From Heterohyrax brucei (lineage: Eukaryota > Chordata > Mammalia > Hyracoidea > Procaviidae), in the NCBI GenBank assembly GCA_028571685.1, contig CM053142.1, positions 131,680,796 through 131,744,795 on the forward strand: a DNA stretch of 64,000 nucleotides, written 5' to 3'. Position 1 is the first letter of the stretch, and every line of letters begins with the position of its first letter. The translations under genes were made by a program, and so were the position numbers. Shown here one piece after another: positions 44,690 to 56,436 of the stretch. A model generated the notes under the pieces. It made no database searches, was not told the DNA's origin, and saw only the letters and a program-made list of their open reading frames with translations.

Positions 44690-47600
44690 TACAAAGAGGA
44701 GATTAAGTGATGTAATGGGAGGAAGACCCAACAGTCCACTTCTGAAAAGAATTAGTCAGTGAAAACCTTATGAAAAGTAGCAGAACATTGTCTGATACAG
44801 TGCTGGAAAACGAGCCCCTACCACACACACCCACACACCCTGGGTGGAAGGCATTCAAAAGATGACTGAGGAAGAGCGGCCTCCTCAAAATAGAGTAGAC
44901 CTTAAGGACGCGGATGGAGCCAAGCTTTTGGGACCTGTCTTTGCTGATGTGACATGACTCAAAATGAGAAGAAATGGCTGAAAACAGCCATTAATAATCA
45001 GAACATGGAATGTAAAAAGTATGAATCTAGGAAAATCACAAATTGTCAAAAGTGAAAAGGAACAGATAAACATCACTATCCTAGGCATTAGTAAACTTAA
45101 CTGAAGTGGTACTGTACATTTTGGATTAGACAATCATATGGTCTACTATCCCAGGAATGAAAATTTGAAGAGGAAAGGCATTGCATTCACTGTCAAGAAG
45201 AACATTTCAAGATCTTCTCTAAAGTACAATACTGTTCGTGATAGGACAATATCCAGATACCTACAAGGAAGACCAATTAAAGTGATTATTATTCAAATTT
45301 ATGCAACAACCACTAAGGACAAAAAAAAAGAAATTGAAGATTTTTACCAGCTTTTGCAGCCTGAAACTGATAGAATTCAAGATACACTGATAATTACTGG
45401 TGATTAGAATGCAATGGTTAGAAACAAAGAAGAAGGCTCAATAGTTGGAAAATATGGCCTTGCTGATACCAAGGATGCCAGAGGTTTCATGACAGAATTT
45501 TGCAAGACCAATGATTTCTTCATTGCAAACACTTTTCTTTCTTTCTTTCTTTTTTTTTACTAACATAAACAGTGACTACACACATGGATCTCGCCAGATG
45601 CAATGCACAGAAACCAAATAGATTAAATCTGTGGAAACAGTTGATGGAAAAGCTCAACATCATTAGTCAGAAAAAGGACAGGGGCTGACTACAGAACAGA
45701 TAATCAATTACTTATATGCAAGTTCAAGATTAAACTGAAAATAATTAGAACAAGTTCACAAGAGACAAAGTATGATCTTGAGTATATCTCATCTGAGTTT
45801 AGAGTCTATCTCAAGAATAGATCTGACATGGTGAACACTAGTGACCAAAGACTAGAGGAGTTGTGCAATGGCATCAAAGACATCATATAAGAAGAAAGCA
45901 AGAGATCATTAAAAGGACAGAAAAAAAAGAAAAGACCCAAGTGAATGTCAGAAGAGACTTGAAAATTTGCTCTTGAACATCAAGTGGCTAAAGCAAAAGG
46001 AAGAAATGATGAAGTAAAAGAAGTGAACACACGATTTCAAAAGGTGGCCTGAGAAGAAAAAGTAAAGTATTGTAATGACATGTGCAAAGAGCTGGAGATG
46101 GAAAACCAAATGGGAAGATCACATTGGGCATTTCTTAAGCTGAAAGAACTGAAGAAAAAAATTCAAGCCTCAAGTTGCAATAGTGAAAGATTCTATGAGG
46201 AAAATAAATTTATTAAACAACCCAGGAAATCTCAAAAGAAGACAGAGTCATTATACCAAGAGGAATTGGTTGACGTTCAACCTTTTCAAAAGAGAGCATA
46301 TGATCAGGAACCAATGGTACTGAAGGAAGAAGCCCAAGCTGCACTAACGGTATTGGTGAAAACGAAGTTCTTCAAATCGATGGTGTATCAGTCAAGATGT
46401 TTCAACAAATGGAGGCAGCCTGGAAATGTTCACTCTTCTATGTAAAGAAATTTAGAGGACAGCTACCTTGCCAATCAACTGAAAGAGATCCATATTTATG
46501 CCTATTTTCAAGGTGATCCAACTGAATGTGAAAACCAGCAAACAATATTATTAACATCACAGACAAGCTGAAGATCATTCAAATGTGGTCACAGTGGTGT
46601 GCTGACAGGTAGCTTCCAGAAATTCAGGCTGGATTCAAAAGAGGTTGTAGAACTACAGATATCACTGCTGATGTCAGATGGGTCTTAGCTGAAAGCAGAG
46701 AATATCAGAAGATATTTACCTGCATTTTATTGACTATGCAAAGGTATTTGACTGTGTGGGTCATAACAAATTATGGATAACATTCTGGACAATGGGCATT
46801 CCAGGACACATAACTGTGCTAATGAAGAATCTCTATGTGGATAAAGAGGCAGTTGTTAGACAAGATCTAGGGAACACTGCATGGTTTAAAGTCAGGAAAG
46901 GTGTGGGCCCAGGTTGTATCCTTTCATCACACCTATTCCATCTGCATGCCAAACTAATAACCTGAGAACCTGGAACATATGACAAATGGGGTATCAAAAT
47001 TGGAGGAAGATTCATTAACAACCTGCATTATGCAGATGACACAACTTTGCTTGCTGAAAGTGAAAAGCACTTGAATACTTATTAATGAAGATTGAAGACT
47101 ACATCCTTCAGTAAGGATTATACCTCAACATCGAGAAAACAAAAATCCTCATAATTGGACAAATAAACAACATCATAATAAATGGGGAAAGGATTGAGGT
47201 TGTCAAGGATCTCATTTTCCTTGGATCCACAAGCAACATCCACAGAAACAGCAGTCAAGAAATCAAAACATACACTGCATAGGGCAAATCTACTTCAAAA
47301 GATCTCTTTACAGTGTTGAAAAGCAGACATTACCTTGAAGACTAAGGTGCCCATGACCCAAGCCATGGTATTTTTAATTGTATCATATACATACGAAAAC
47401 TGGACAATGAATAATGAAGACAAAAGAAGAACTGATGTCTTTGAATTGTGGTGCTGGAGAAGAATATTGAATGCATCATGGACTGCCAAAAGAACAAACA
47501 GATCTGTCTTGGAAGAAGTACCACTAGAGTGCCCCTGAGAAGTTAGGATGGTGAGACCACATCTTACATACTTTACACATGTTGTCAGGAGGCATCAGTC

Positions 47601-47812
47601 TCTGGAGAAGGACAGTATGCTTGCTAGAGTGGAGGGTCAGCGAAGAAGAGGAAGACTTTCAAGGAGAAGGACTGACACAGTGGCTGCAACAATGGGTTCT
47701 AGCATGGCAATGATTGTGGAGATGGCCCAAGACCAGACAGTGTTTCATTCTGCTGTAGGTAGGTTCACTATGAGTCAGAAGTGACTCAGGGACACCTAAC
47801 AACAACAACAGA
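44690..47812 (+). mobile_element. RTE (BovB-clade) LINE, most complete copy, inserted in an MLT1 LTR
   Basis: A 3.1-kb element with its 5' region, AP endonuclease (45138-45407; HMVYYPRNENLKRKG-like, ending TGD followed by a stop where Trp is expected), RT with an intact YADDTTLLAES motif (47029-47040 for YADD) and the C-terminal region to 47784 (ENWTMNNEDKRRTDVFE, RRHQSLEKDSML). It ends in (aac)n at 47797-47812. Frameshifts and stops remain in several places, so it is inactive, but it is the best RTE in the window. Confidence 0.9.
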
Positions 47813-48245
47813 AGGGGGACTCAGCCCACATTGCTGGCTTTGAAGATGGAGGAAGGGACCACAGTCCAAGCGATTTGGGCACCTTCTAAAAACTAGAAAA
47901 GGCAAGGAAATATATTTTCCTCTAAAGCTTCAAGAAAGGAACACATACCTGCTGGCAAATTGATTTTAACCACCAAACAAACAAACAAGGCTGTTGTTGA
48001 GAACAGAGTAGAACTGTGCCGTAGGGTTTCCAAGGAGGGCCTAGTGGACTCCACTGCAGACCTTCTGGCTAGCAACCATAGTTCTTAACCACCATGACAC
48101 CATGGTTTCTGAATTTAACCCATTGAAGACACTTTGAATTTAACCTCCAAAACTGTAGGATAATTAATTTGTGTTATTTTAAGCCATTCAGTTTGTGGTA
48201 GTTTGTTATAGCAGCAATAAGAAATGAGTAGTAGAACATTTCAGT
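47813..48245 (+). mobile_element. MLT1 LTR, 3' part
   Basis: ctggctttgaagatggagga, aaactagaaaaggcaaggaa, ttgtgttattttaagccatt and ttgttatagcagcaataaga are diagnostic of MLT1. A reverse AfroSINE (47985-48110) interrupts it. Confidence 0.85.
47985..48110 (-). repeat. AfroSINE, truncated, in MLT1
   Basis: aacagagtagaactgtgccg...tttccaaggagggcctagtg...accatgacaccatggtttc. The tail side is short. Confidence 0.75.
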
Positions 48246-49164
48246 TGCTAGCAGACAGAAGCTATGATACTCCTTAACCCAAGGAAGGAGATAAATTGGA
48301 GTGGTGAGAGAGGACATGTTGGTGAGAGCTCTGCTTGTGACCTTTAAAATCTACCTCCTTGTGTCACTCCCAGGCAAGCACCATAAAACCTGCAGTGAAT
48401 AACCACTTCCAGTCAGGGGTTTGGACAGGTCCAGTCCCTGGACCTTCAAAAGACCTATTCTCTTGATTTTTCAATTCCCAACACAACTCCCTGACTTCTA
48501 GTATCTGCCTCTGCTAATTCTCAGTTTGAAGATTCATAATTCTCTTCTGCAAGTAGTTCAGCTTAGCTCTCCACACAGCTCTGTGCTTGGTGTGTTCCCT
48601 GGATGCCTGAGCCATTCACAGGATAAAGCAAGAGGCCTTCTCTCTGCCAGTCCTCAGCTTCCCCCACCTTCTTCCTTATGGCTAAGGGGAGTAGGGCTTC
48701 AGGGAGGAATAATGCTGTGATTGGGGGGTTATATTACCAAGAATTTGAACCTGTAGCATAGGCATCAAATAAATCTCAGATGTGACCCATGGAATATCAA
48801 AAAAAGCAAGGAAACAACTAGAAAACTCCATAACAACTAAAAATTGTAGCTAACAATTATAAAAAGTTGCTGAAGTCTCATAAAATGGAAATAATTATCC
48901 TATACATTTTTCCAAGAAAACTATGCTATGAAGAACACAATCTGTACATTAATTTCAACATTATTAAATCATAAAGTTGATATACCTAGAGAAATAGACT
49001 AATTAAATATTAATTTCTAAGTACACATTCAGTTAATGACTTGTTGGTCTTTCCAGTATTTAATCTGAGGGAAAACAGATGATCCAGGAATCATTAAAAA
49101 CTACCACTGTTGAAGCATTAGTGAAAAATTGTGAGCAACCTAAATGTTCAAAAATAGAGCATAG
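48246..49164. other. No recognised feature
   Basis: 0.9 kb of unique-looking sequence. Confidence 0.5.
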
Positions 49165-49316
49165 ACCATTATCACTGAGTCAATTTCAACTCACAGCCAC
49201 CCCAAGGGACAGAGTAGAACTGCCCCAGAGAGTTTCTAAGGAGGAGGTTGTGGACATGAACTGCTGACATTTTGGTTAGCAGCCGAGCTCTTAACCACTG
49301 CATTACCAGGTCTCCA
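49165..49316 (-). repeat. AfroSINE
   Basis: tgagtcaatttcaactcaca...ggttagcagccgagctctta...cattaccaggtctcc. Confidence 0.8.
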
Positions 49317-50154
49317 AAAATAGTAATAACTAATTGTGCACACTTTGGTCCACCATGCAACATGTTTCCTTTTCAACACTTTAAAGAAGGCTTTTGCATA
49401 TTTGCCTGATGGAGTACATCATTTGGTTCTTGACTGCTACTTCCATTGGTGTTGATTATAGATCCATGTAAAATGAATCTCTTGACAACTTCAATCTTTT
49501 CTGCTTATCATAATGTTGGTTATTGGTCCAGCTATGAGGATCTTTGCTTTCTTTATGTTAAGGTGTAATCTGTACTGAAGTCTGAGGTCTTTGATTTTCA
49601 TCAGTAAGTGCTTCAAGTCTTTTTCATTTTCAGCAAGCAAGGTTGTGTCATCTACATATCACAGGTTGTTAATGAGTCTGCCTTCGATCCTGAGGCCGCA
49701 TTTTTCTTCATAAAGTCCATCTTCTCAGATTATTTGTTCAGCATACAGATTAAGTAAGTATGGTGAAAAGTCACACCCTGATGCACACTTTTCCTGACCT
49801 TAAACCGTGCAGTATTCTCTTGTTCTGTTCAAACGATTGCCTCTTAGTTTATGACAGGTTCCTCATGAGCACAGCTTTGTGTTTTGGAATCCCCATCTTT
49901 TGCAATATTATCTATAATTTGTTGTGATCCACACAGTCTAAAGTCTTTGCACAGCCAATAAAACACAGGTAAACATTTTTCTGGTATTCTCTGCTTTCAG
50001 TCAAGATCTATATGACATCAGCAATGATATCCCTGGTTCCACGTCTTCTTCTGAATCTGGCTTGACATTTCTGGCAATTCCTTGTCGATATACTGTTGCA
50101 AACATTTTTGAATGATCTTCAGCAAAATTTTACTTGCATGTGATAAATAAATGA

Positions 50155-50848
50155 TAAAACAAAAAACCCATTGCTGTGAAATGGATTTTGACTCATAGCA
50201 ACTCTAAAGGGCAGAATGGAACTACTCCATAAGGTTTCCATGGAGTGTCTGTTGGATTGTGTTTTAGTCAGCTAGGGCTGCTTTAACAGAAATACCACAG
50301 AGTGGATGGCTTTAACAAAGGAAGGTTTATCCTTACATAGTCTGGTAGGCTGCAAGTCCATATTTAGGATGTCCACTCCAGGGGAGGGCTTTCCCCCTTG
50401 TCGGCTCTGGAGGAAAGTCCAGTATTGCATCAGTCTTTGTCTAGGGGGCACCTTGGTGCAGGAACCTCAGGTCTGAAGGATGCGCTCTTCTCCCGGTGCT
50501 GCTTGCTTGATGGTGTTTGGTTCCCAATTCTCTGCCTGCTTCTCTTTCCTTTTATCTCTTGCAGGATGAAAACATTAAGAGTGGGGCAAGCCATACTCCA
50601 GGGAAACCCCCTTACAGAGGAGCAGAGAGGTGATCTTATAAAGGGATTTACAGTCCCACCCTAATCCTTTAACATACAGCATAGGAAAACCACAAAATGG
50701 AGGACAGTCACAAGATACTGGGAATCACGGCCCAGCCACATGGCTACACGTATTTTGGGGGGACACAAATCAATCCATGACAGATTCCAACTGCTGAGCT
50801 TTTGGTTAGCAGCCATTGCTCTCAACCACTATGCCACCAGGGAGTCCA
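50155..50848 (-). repeat. AfroSINE in RTE, itself split by an LTR
   Basis: SINE halves 50155-50259 (aaacccattgctgtgaaatg...gtttccatggagtgtctgtt) and 50783-50848 (gattccaactgctgagcttt...tatgccaccagggagtcc) rejoin at ggatt|ccaactgctg. Confidence 0.85.
50260..50782 (-). mobile_element. ERVL-MaLR-type solo LTR in AfroSINE
   Basis: TGTTTTAGTCAGCTAGGGCTGC...CAATCCATGACA. Flanks gattg (50255-50259) and gattc (50783-50787) are a 5-bp TSD with one mismatch. It is very similar to the copy at 1486-3078. Confidence 0.88.
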
Positions 50849-52030
50849 ACATTATTGTTGGACAACTTTTGCATCCTGTTGGACCACCTGTTTTGGAATG
50901 GACTCAAATATGGATCTCTTCTAGTCAATCAGTCAGGTGGCTGTCTTCCAAATTTCTTGACCTGGGCCTCCAGCTCTCCACTCATTTGTTGAAATATTTC
51001 GATTGGTATTCTGTTGGTTCTTGCAGCCTTGTTTGTCACCAATTCCTTTAGTGTAGCTTAGACTTCCTACTTCTGTAAGATTGGTTGCTGATCATATGCT
51101 ACCTCCTGAAATGGTTAAACATCAACCAATTCTTTTTGCTACAGTAACTCTATTTGTTCCTTCCATCTTTTCTGGATCTCTCCTGCATCATTCAGTACTT
51201 CGCCAACAGAACTCTTCAAAATTGCAACTCAAGGCTAGATTTTTTTCTTCAGTTCTTTCAGCTTGAGAAATGCCAAGCATATTCCTGCCATCTGGTCTTC
51301 TACCTCTAGGTCTTTGTGCATTTCATGATAATACTTTATCTTCTCGTGCCACCCTTTAGCATTTGTTCAGCACTTTTACTTCATCATTGCTTCTATTGGC
51401 TTTACCTACTCTAGTTTGAAGAGCAAGTTTCAGAATCTCTTCTGACACCCATTTTGGTCTTTTCTTTCTTTCCTGTCTTTCTAAAAACCTTTTGCTTTCT
51501 TCCTGTATGATGTTCTTTATGCCATCCCACAACTTATCTGGTGTTCCAGCATTAATTTTCAACTTGTCAAATCTGTTCTTGTGATGGTCTCTTAAGTTGC
51601 GATATACTCAAGTTTTTACTTTGGCTGATTGTGGACTTGTTTTAATTTTCTTCAACTTCAACTTGAACATGCTTTATGAGCTACTGATGGTCTGTTTTGC
51701 AGTCAGCCACTGCTCTTGTTCTGACTGATGGCTGATACCGAGCTTTTCTATCACCTCTTTCCACAGATGTTGTCAATTTGATTCTTAAGACATCATCTGG
51801 TGAGGTCTATAAGTTTAGTCACTGTTAATATTGTTGAAGTAGGTACTTGCTATGAATAAGTCATTGAGTTTGTAAAATTCTGTCATGTGATCTTGGCACT
51901 GTTTCTATCACCAAGGCTGTATTTCCCAACTACTGATCCTTCTGTGTTTCCAGCTTTCATATTCCATTCACCAGTAATTATCAATGCATCTTGATCAAAT
52001 ATTTGATCTACTTCAGACTCTGGAATTTCT

Positions 52031-52348
52031 GTGTAATTACCATTTATCAATTTTCTGTTAAAAAATACACTCAGATATGTTCAGAGGAAAAAAGGAAAAT
52101 AATCACTATGTTACCAGTAGTTGCTTCTATACAGAGATTTATTATCTTTTACCAAATACCTCTTTATGCATTCCAAAATTTCTTTAAATAAGACATATTG
52201 CTGTCTTTATATTTATTGATAGTATTTTACCACTTATTTTTTATCTAATGTTATTATTATGCTTTTTATGTTGGGTATTCCCCTTCTGCCCCATCTATAT
52301 CTACTTTCCATCCTTACATACCCTGCTCCTCATTCCCACAAAACCCGA
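52031..52348. other. No recognised feature
   Basis: AT-rich interval between RTE and SINE. Confidence 0.45.
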
Positions 52349-52511
52349 AACCAAATCTGTTGCTGTTGAGTTAATTTCAACTCATAGCAACCCTATAGGA
52401 CAGAGTAGAACTACCCCAGAGGGTTCCCAAGGAGTGCCCAGTAGATTCAAATGGCCAACCTTTTGGTTAGCCATTGTAGCACTTAACCACTACAAGGCCA
52501 GGGCTTCCATC
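52349..52511 (-). repeat. AfroSINE
   Basis: aaatctgttgctgttgagtt...caaccctataggacagagta...aaccttttggttagccattg...gccagggcttcc. Confidence 0.85.
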
Positions 52512-52614
52512 TGTCCTCACACAGTTATCTTAGTAAACTCCTTTGATAAGAGGTGTTCCTCTCTGATTTCCAGTTGGGGTCAGCCACTGGGAAGCCTTAT
52601 CTGGACAGCAAATG

Positions 52615-52980
52615 TCAAAGCCTCTTACTGTTAAGTTCATATGGACTCATGATGACTCCATGTATTACAAAATAGAATTGCTGCACAGAATTTTCTTGGC
52701 TGTAATCTTTACAAGGAAACCCAGGTGGTGCGGTGGTTAAGAGCTATGGTAGCTAACTGAAAGGTTGTCAGTTTGAATCCATAACTGGAAACCCTATGGG
52801 GCAGTTCTACTCTGTCCTATAGAGCTGCTGTGACTTGTCATTGATTCTACAACAGGCTTCTGATTTGAATCTTTACAAATGCAGTTTGCCAGGGCTTTCT
52901 TCTGCAGAGCAGCTGTTAATGTTAACAGCCATTTGCAAACTGGCTTGTGCCACCTAGGCTGCTGACTGAAGGTCAGGAGG
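52615..52980 (-). repeat. AfroSINE variant split by a second AfroSINE
   Basis: Outer element 52615-52714 and 52868-52980 (ggctgtaatctttacaa...tgccagggctttcttctgca). The inner plus-strand SINE has duplicated aatctttacaa. Confidence 0.7.
52715..52867 (+). repeat. AfroSINE inserted in AfroSINE variant
   Basis: ggaaacccaggtggtgcggt...ttctactctgtcctatagag. TSD aatctttacaa is perfect at 52704-52714 and 52868-52878. Confidence 0.88.
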
Positions 52981-53104
52981 GGGGTAATGTCAGGTTTTAC
53001 TCCCCAGGGTCCCTCCACCGTGTGCCTCTTCTGAAGGTATCAGGAGCCCTCTCCTATGGTTACACAACACTCTTCTGATTCTAGTAAATGATTGCTCCAT
53101 GGGA

Positions 53105-53478
53105 TGGTTAAGGCTATGTATCAACTTGGCTAGTCTATGATTTTCAGTGGTTTGGCAGATATTGCATAATTACTGTCCATTCTGTAATTTGACGTGAACA
53201 GCCAATCAGTTGAAAGGGGAGTTTCCTTAGGGGTGTGTCCTGCATCCAGTATGTATAGATGTTCTGGCAAAGCTCACCCTATCTGGATCATCTTCTGACC
53301 ACTGGTTCTTGGGAAGCAAGCCAGCAGCCTGCCCTCTGACTTGCCAGTTTGGGGTTCACCAGCCCCCGTAACCACATGAATCAGGAGAAGCCTCCACCCT
53401 GACATTTGGCCCACAGATTTGGTACTTGCAGGCCTCCCCCCTCTTCCCCTGCTCACCCCCCTCCCCCAGCCTAAGACA
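53105..53478 (+). mobile_element. MaLR-type LTR (gtcaacttggctag family)
   Basis: tatgtatcaacttggctagt near the left and CAGCCTAAGACA at the right match the 31227 copy; the middle (ccaatcagttgaaaggggag) is typical of this group. I found no convincing TSD. The left end is approximate. Confidence 0.65.
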
Positions 53479-53727
53479 CTTCCTTTGTCCCTTCAGGTTC
53501 CTCACAGTTGCCTGCCCTCCGGGTGCTTTGTTATCTTAGATGGGTTTCTGTTAACCCTGCCCACACCCTCATAAGTGGTTACTTTGTTAAACTCTCCTCT
53601 ATTTTCACAGTGAGAGTGTCATCTATTTTCTGTCAGGTTCTAACTATCTTCCCAGGGAACTTCAAAGCACTATCTGTACTTCCAAGGATTACTAGTGCCC
53701 CCAGTCCCCACACTATACACATTAAAC
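53479..53727. other. No recognised feature
   Basis: Short unique-looking interval. Confidence 0.4.
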
Positions 53728-53890
53728 CTGCTAACCCATTGGCAGTGACTCCATTCTGACCCATAATGACCCTACATGACAGAACAGAACTTCCCCATAG
53801 AGTTTCCAAGGAACACCTGGTAGATCTGAACTGCTAACCTTTTGGTTAGCAGATATAGCTCTTAACCACTATACCACCAGAGTTTTTACT
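53728..53890 (-). repeat. AfroSINE
   Basis: taacccattggcagtgactc...catagagtttccaaggaaca...ccttttggttagcagatata...actataccaccagagttttt. Confidence 0.85.
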
Positions 53891-54464
53891 TTTTACTACA
53901 TCATGGTACAATCATATTTGTATCCCTCATTAGTACTCATTGTAGTGGCCCCCATACAATAGATGCATTAAAAATATTTGTTCAGTATTGAAATGAATGG
54001 TGTCATAACTCATACATTCATTAAGTTATTATGCAATTTGCATGAAAGAATAAACAACATGATTGCTAATTCTGAGCTTCTTATGCTCCATAAGCAGTGG
54101 TTCTTGATGCTGACAAACACTTCCACTCATATTGTTACTTGATTTTGCTGAGGTTCAGCCCTTCATACGGACACTGTAACCTTTAATATGGCATTTCAAT
54201 TTCATCTTCAGCAACTTCCAGAAACAAATCATTACAGAGCTCAAAGTAAAACCACTTGCAGCAAGCAACACATTTTAAAATTATGGTAAAAATGGTTGAT
54301 TTTTCCAGTGGCAACGATGCCAATGACAGTTTCCAAAGTAGTTTATGCATGTAGCTTGACCTCTATTTTATCTCTTTTGTTTTCTGCTTATTTTCCAAAC
54401 TCGCTTCTCAAACCTTTCAGTCAGTGTTTTGTCTGATATTCTTACAATAATAATAATAATAAAA
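53891..54464. other. No recognised feature; (AAT)n at the right end
   Basis: Unique-looking AT-rich sequence with a short (aat)5 run at about 54446-54462, next to the SINE tail. Confidence 0.5.
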
Positions 54465-54812
54465 ATCCATTGCAGATGAGTGGATTCCAACTTATAAAAA
54501 CCAAATCCACTGCTGTTGAGTTGATTCCAACTCACAATGACTCTACAGGACAGAGTAGAATTGCCCCGTATGGTTTCCAAGGAGCACCTCACGGAGTTGA
54601 ACTGCTGACTTTTTGGTTAGCAGCCATATCACTTAATCACTATGCCACTAGCATTTCCAACTTACTGCAACCCTATAAAACCAAAACTAAACCAATGCAG
54701 GACAGAGTAAAACCACCTCATAGGGTTTCCAAGGAATGGCTGGTAGATTTGGACTGTCAACATTTTGGCGAGCAGCCAGACACTTAACCACTGCATCACT
54801 AGAGCTCCATTC
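54465..54812 (-). repeat. AfroSINE split by a second AfroSINE
   Basis: Outer element 54465-54494 and 54655-54812 (ctgcaaccctataaaaccaa...aaccactgcatcactagagc). It holds a same-orientation copy between duplicated ttccaactta. Confidence 0.85.
54495..54654 (-). repeat. AfroSINE inserted in AfroSINE
   Basis: aaaccaaatccactgctgtt...ggacagagtagaattgcccc...ctttttggttagcagccata. TSD ttccaactta is perfect at 54485-54494 and 54655-54664. Confidence 0.9.
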
Positions 54813-56219
54813 TTACAATAAGCTTCCTTATTGTTTATGTCAGTTTGTTGCAGCTAAGTGCATCCTGAACGATATGTAACGAGGATGCTAATGTTAGATC
54901 ATTTTTGCCTACTAAAATGGCCATTTCTTCAGGTTCAACCAACAGACTTCGGTAAAAGGATGTGAGTACTTGAAACGTAGCGCTGAGTCAAGGAGGCAAA
55001 GCAGAAGGTGTGATGCCCCCACTCTACCACTATTAATCTAAAAAAGGCCCTCACCCTTCACCCTGAATGGCTCATTTCAAAATGCCCCACAGGAGAAACA
55101 AAGGAAATGAGTATTTCCCCAGGGTGGATACTTTGCATATTTTCTCATTTAACTTCTGATCATTCCTTATGAGGTACATGTTATCATCACAATTTTAAAG
55201 ATTTTTAAGACGTAAGAGGACAGAGGTTATTTAAATTGATTATAAGATCATCTAGCTATTAAACTACCCGAACAAAAATTTGTACCGAGACCACTAGGTC
55301 TGCCTCTATGACTTCAACCAAAGTCTAACCGGTTTCCACCATACTTGGGCAAATGTTGTTTAGGTTATCACTGCAGGAATGACTTCCGGGCAGCCTATAT
55401 CTTAGAAAACACACTTTAATTAAGCAAATTTTTAAATGGGTTAAAAACAAGGAATGGGGACAGTTTCAAGCTGAAGAAACAGCTTTGAAAGTTCATTGAC
55501 CATGTGATGCTAAACACTTAGGTTCCATTAGGTCTTATTAGGTCTCAGTTGTCTCATTTGTATAAAAGATGTTCGGACCTAATGACACATTTCCAGTTCC
55601 TTTGCTTCTGCTTCTCTATTAAGAAAGAAGTCACTTGCCTCAAAATGCCACCATCTTGTTGGGTGGACTCTGAAAATTTAAAGTATTCAACTTAAGAGGC
55701 ATTTAAACTATTCAAGAGTAAGCCAACTGCAGATTTGAGGAAAAAACATTAGAAGCAAAGACAGAGGGTGAGGGGTGGAAGTGAGGGCATGAAAGAAGAT
55801 GAGGACTGGAGCCAGGGATGGAAACACAAAGAGACAGTAGTATGAAAATGAATCAAGGTAACCACAAACGGGTATTTAGCGTTTATATGGCCCCAATGAA
55901 ACTCTTTTGGACCTCTAAGGATGCAGGCATAAACCCTGTTCTTGCTCTAAAGGCGCTGACGAAAGGCTCGGTGGTTACTCTATGTATAATCAGCAATCTA
56001 TAATCTCAATCCCTCTAGAAGTCCCTGCTGAAACAGAGAAACAAAAATACTTTCTAAAAAACAAAAACGTTTGAATGTGCTGAGGGCACCGTGGAAATGA
56101 CAATCTCTGGAAACAAATGGGACGCACTGGCATGCCGCATGGCCAGTAGGAGTAGGGAGTTGTACCTCCAGCCCCCCTCTGCGACATAATCCAGACATAC
56201 ACACAGACAAAAAAAAAAA
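54813..56219. other. Promoter-proximal unique sequence with a MIR-like stretch
   Basis: Mostly unique. At about 55125-55330, actttgcatattttctcatt, ttatgaggtacatgttatca and gatcatctagctattaaact fit a decayed MIR in plus orientation. No exon of a neighbouring gene is recognised. Confidence 0.5.
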
Positions 56220-56327
56220 ACCCGCCTGGGCCCGCCGAAGCGCAGCTTTTCCTGACAGCCAGCGCAGCCTCCAGGACTTCAGACAAGACCACCGCCCCCG
56301 CCGTCCCCGCCTCCATCCCTCGGTCCT

Positions 56328-56357
56328 CGGAAGTGACGCACGCGCCCCGCCCCCGCC
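56328..56357 (+). promoter_or_regulatory. ETS/CRE composite site followed by GC boxes
   Basis: CGGAAGTGACGCA (56328-56340) joins an ETS core (CGGAAGTG) to a CRE half-site (TGACG). It is followed directly by the Sp/KLF-type GC boxes GCCCCGCCCCCGCC. This grouping is common in housekeeping promoters. Binding is inferred from the motifs only. Confidence 0.6.
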
Positions 56358-56427
56358 GCTAGATCCGCTGCTGCTGCCGCGGCGGGCGGATCTGCAGGAG
56401 GCGGCGGCGGTGGCCGAGGCCGAGGGA

Positions 56428-56436
56428 AAATGGCGG
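56428..56436 (+). promoter_or_regulatory. YY1-like motif over the CPSF6 start codon
   Basis: AAATGGCGG overlaps the ATG and matches the core AANATGGCG recognised by YY1. YY1 sites just downstream of transcription starts are frequent in TATA-less promoters. Part of the match is imposed by the coding sequence (Met-Ala-Asp), so function is uncertain. Confidence 0.4.

Larger units (their letters stand above)
49370..52030 (-). mobile_element. RTE LINE, 3'-truncated, split by SINE and LTR
   Basis: RTE text on the minus strand covers 49370-50150 and 50850-52030. The last about 600 bp of the element (the shared tail) are absent at the left. The RT motif reads YVDD (near 49650). The RT and linker can be followed to 51560, and the endonuclease end to about 52020. 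An AfroSINE that itself carries an LTR interrupts it. Confidence 0.85.
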
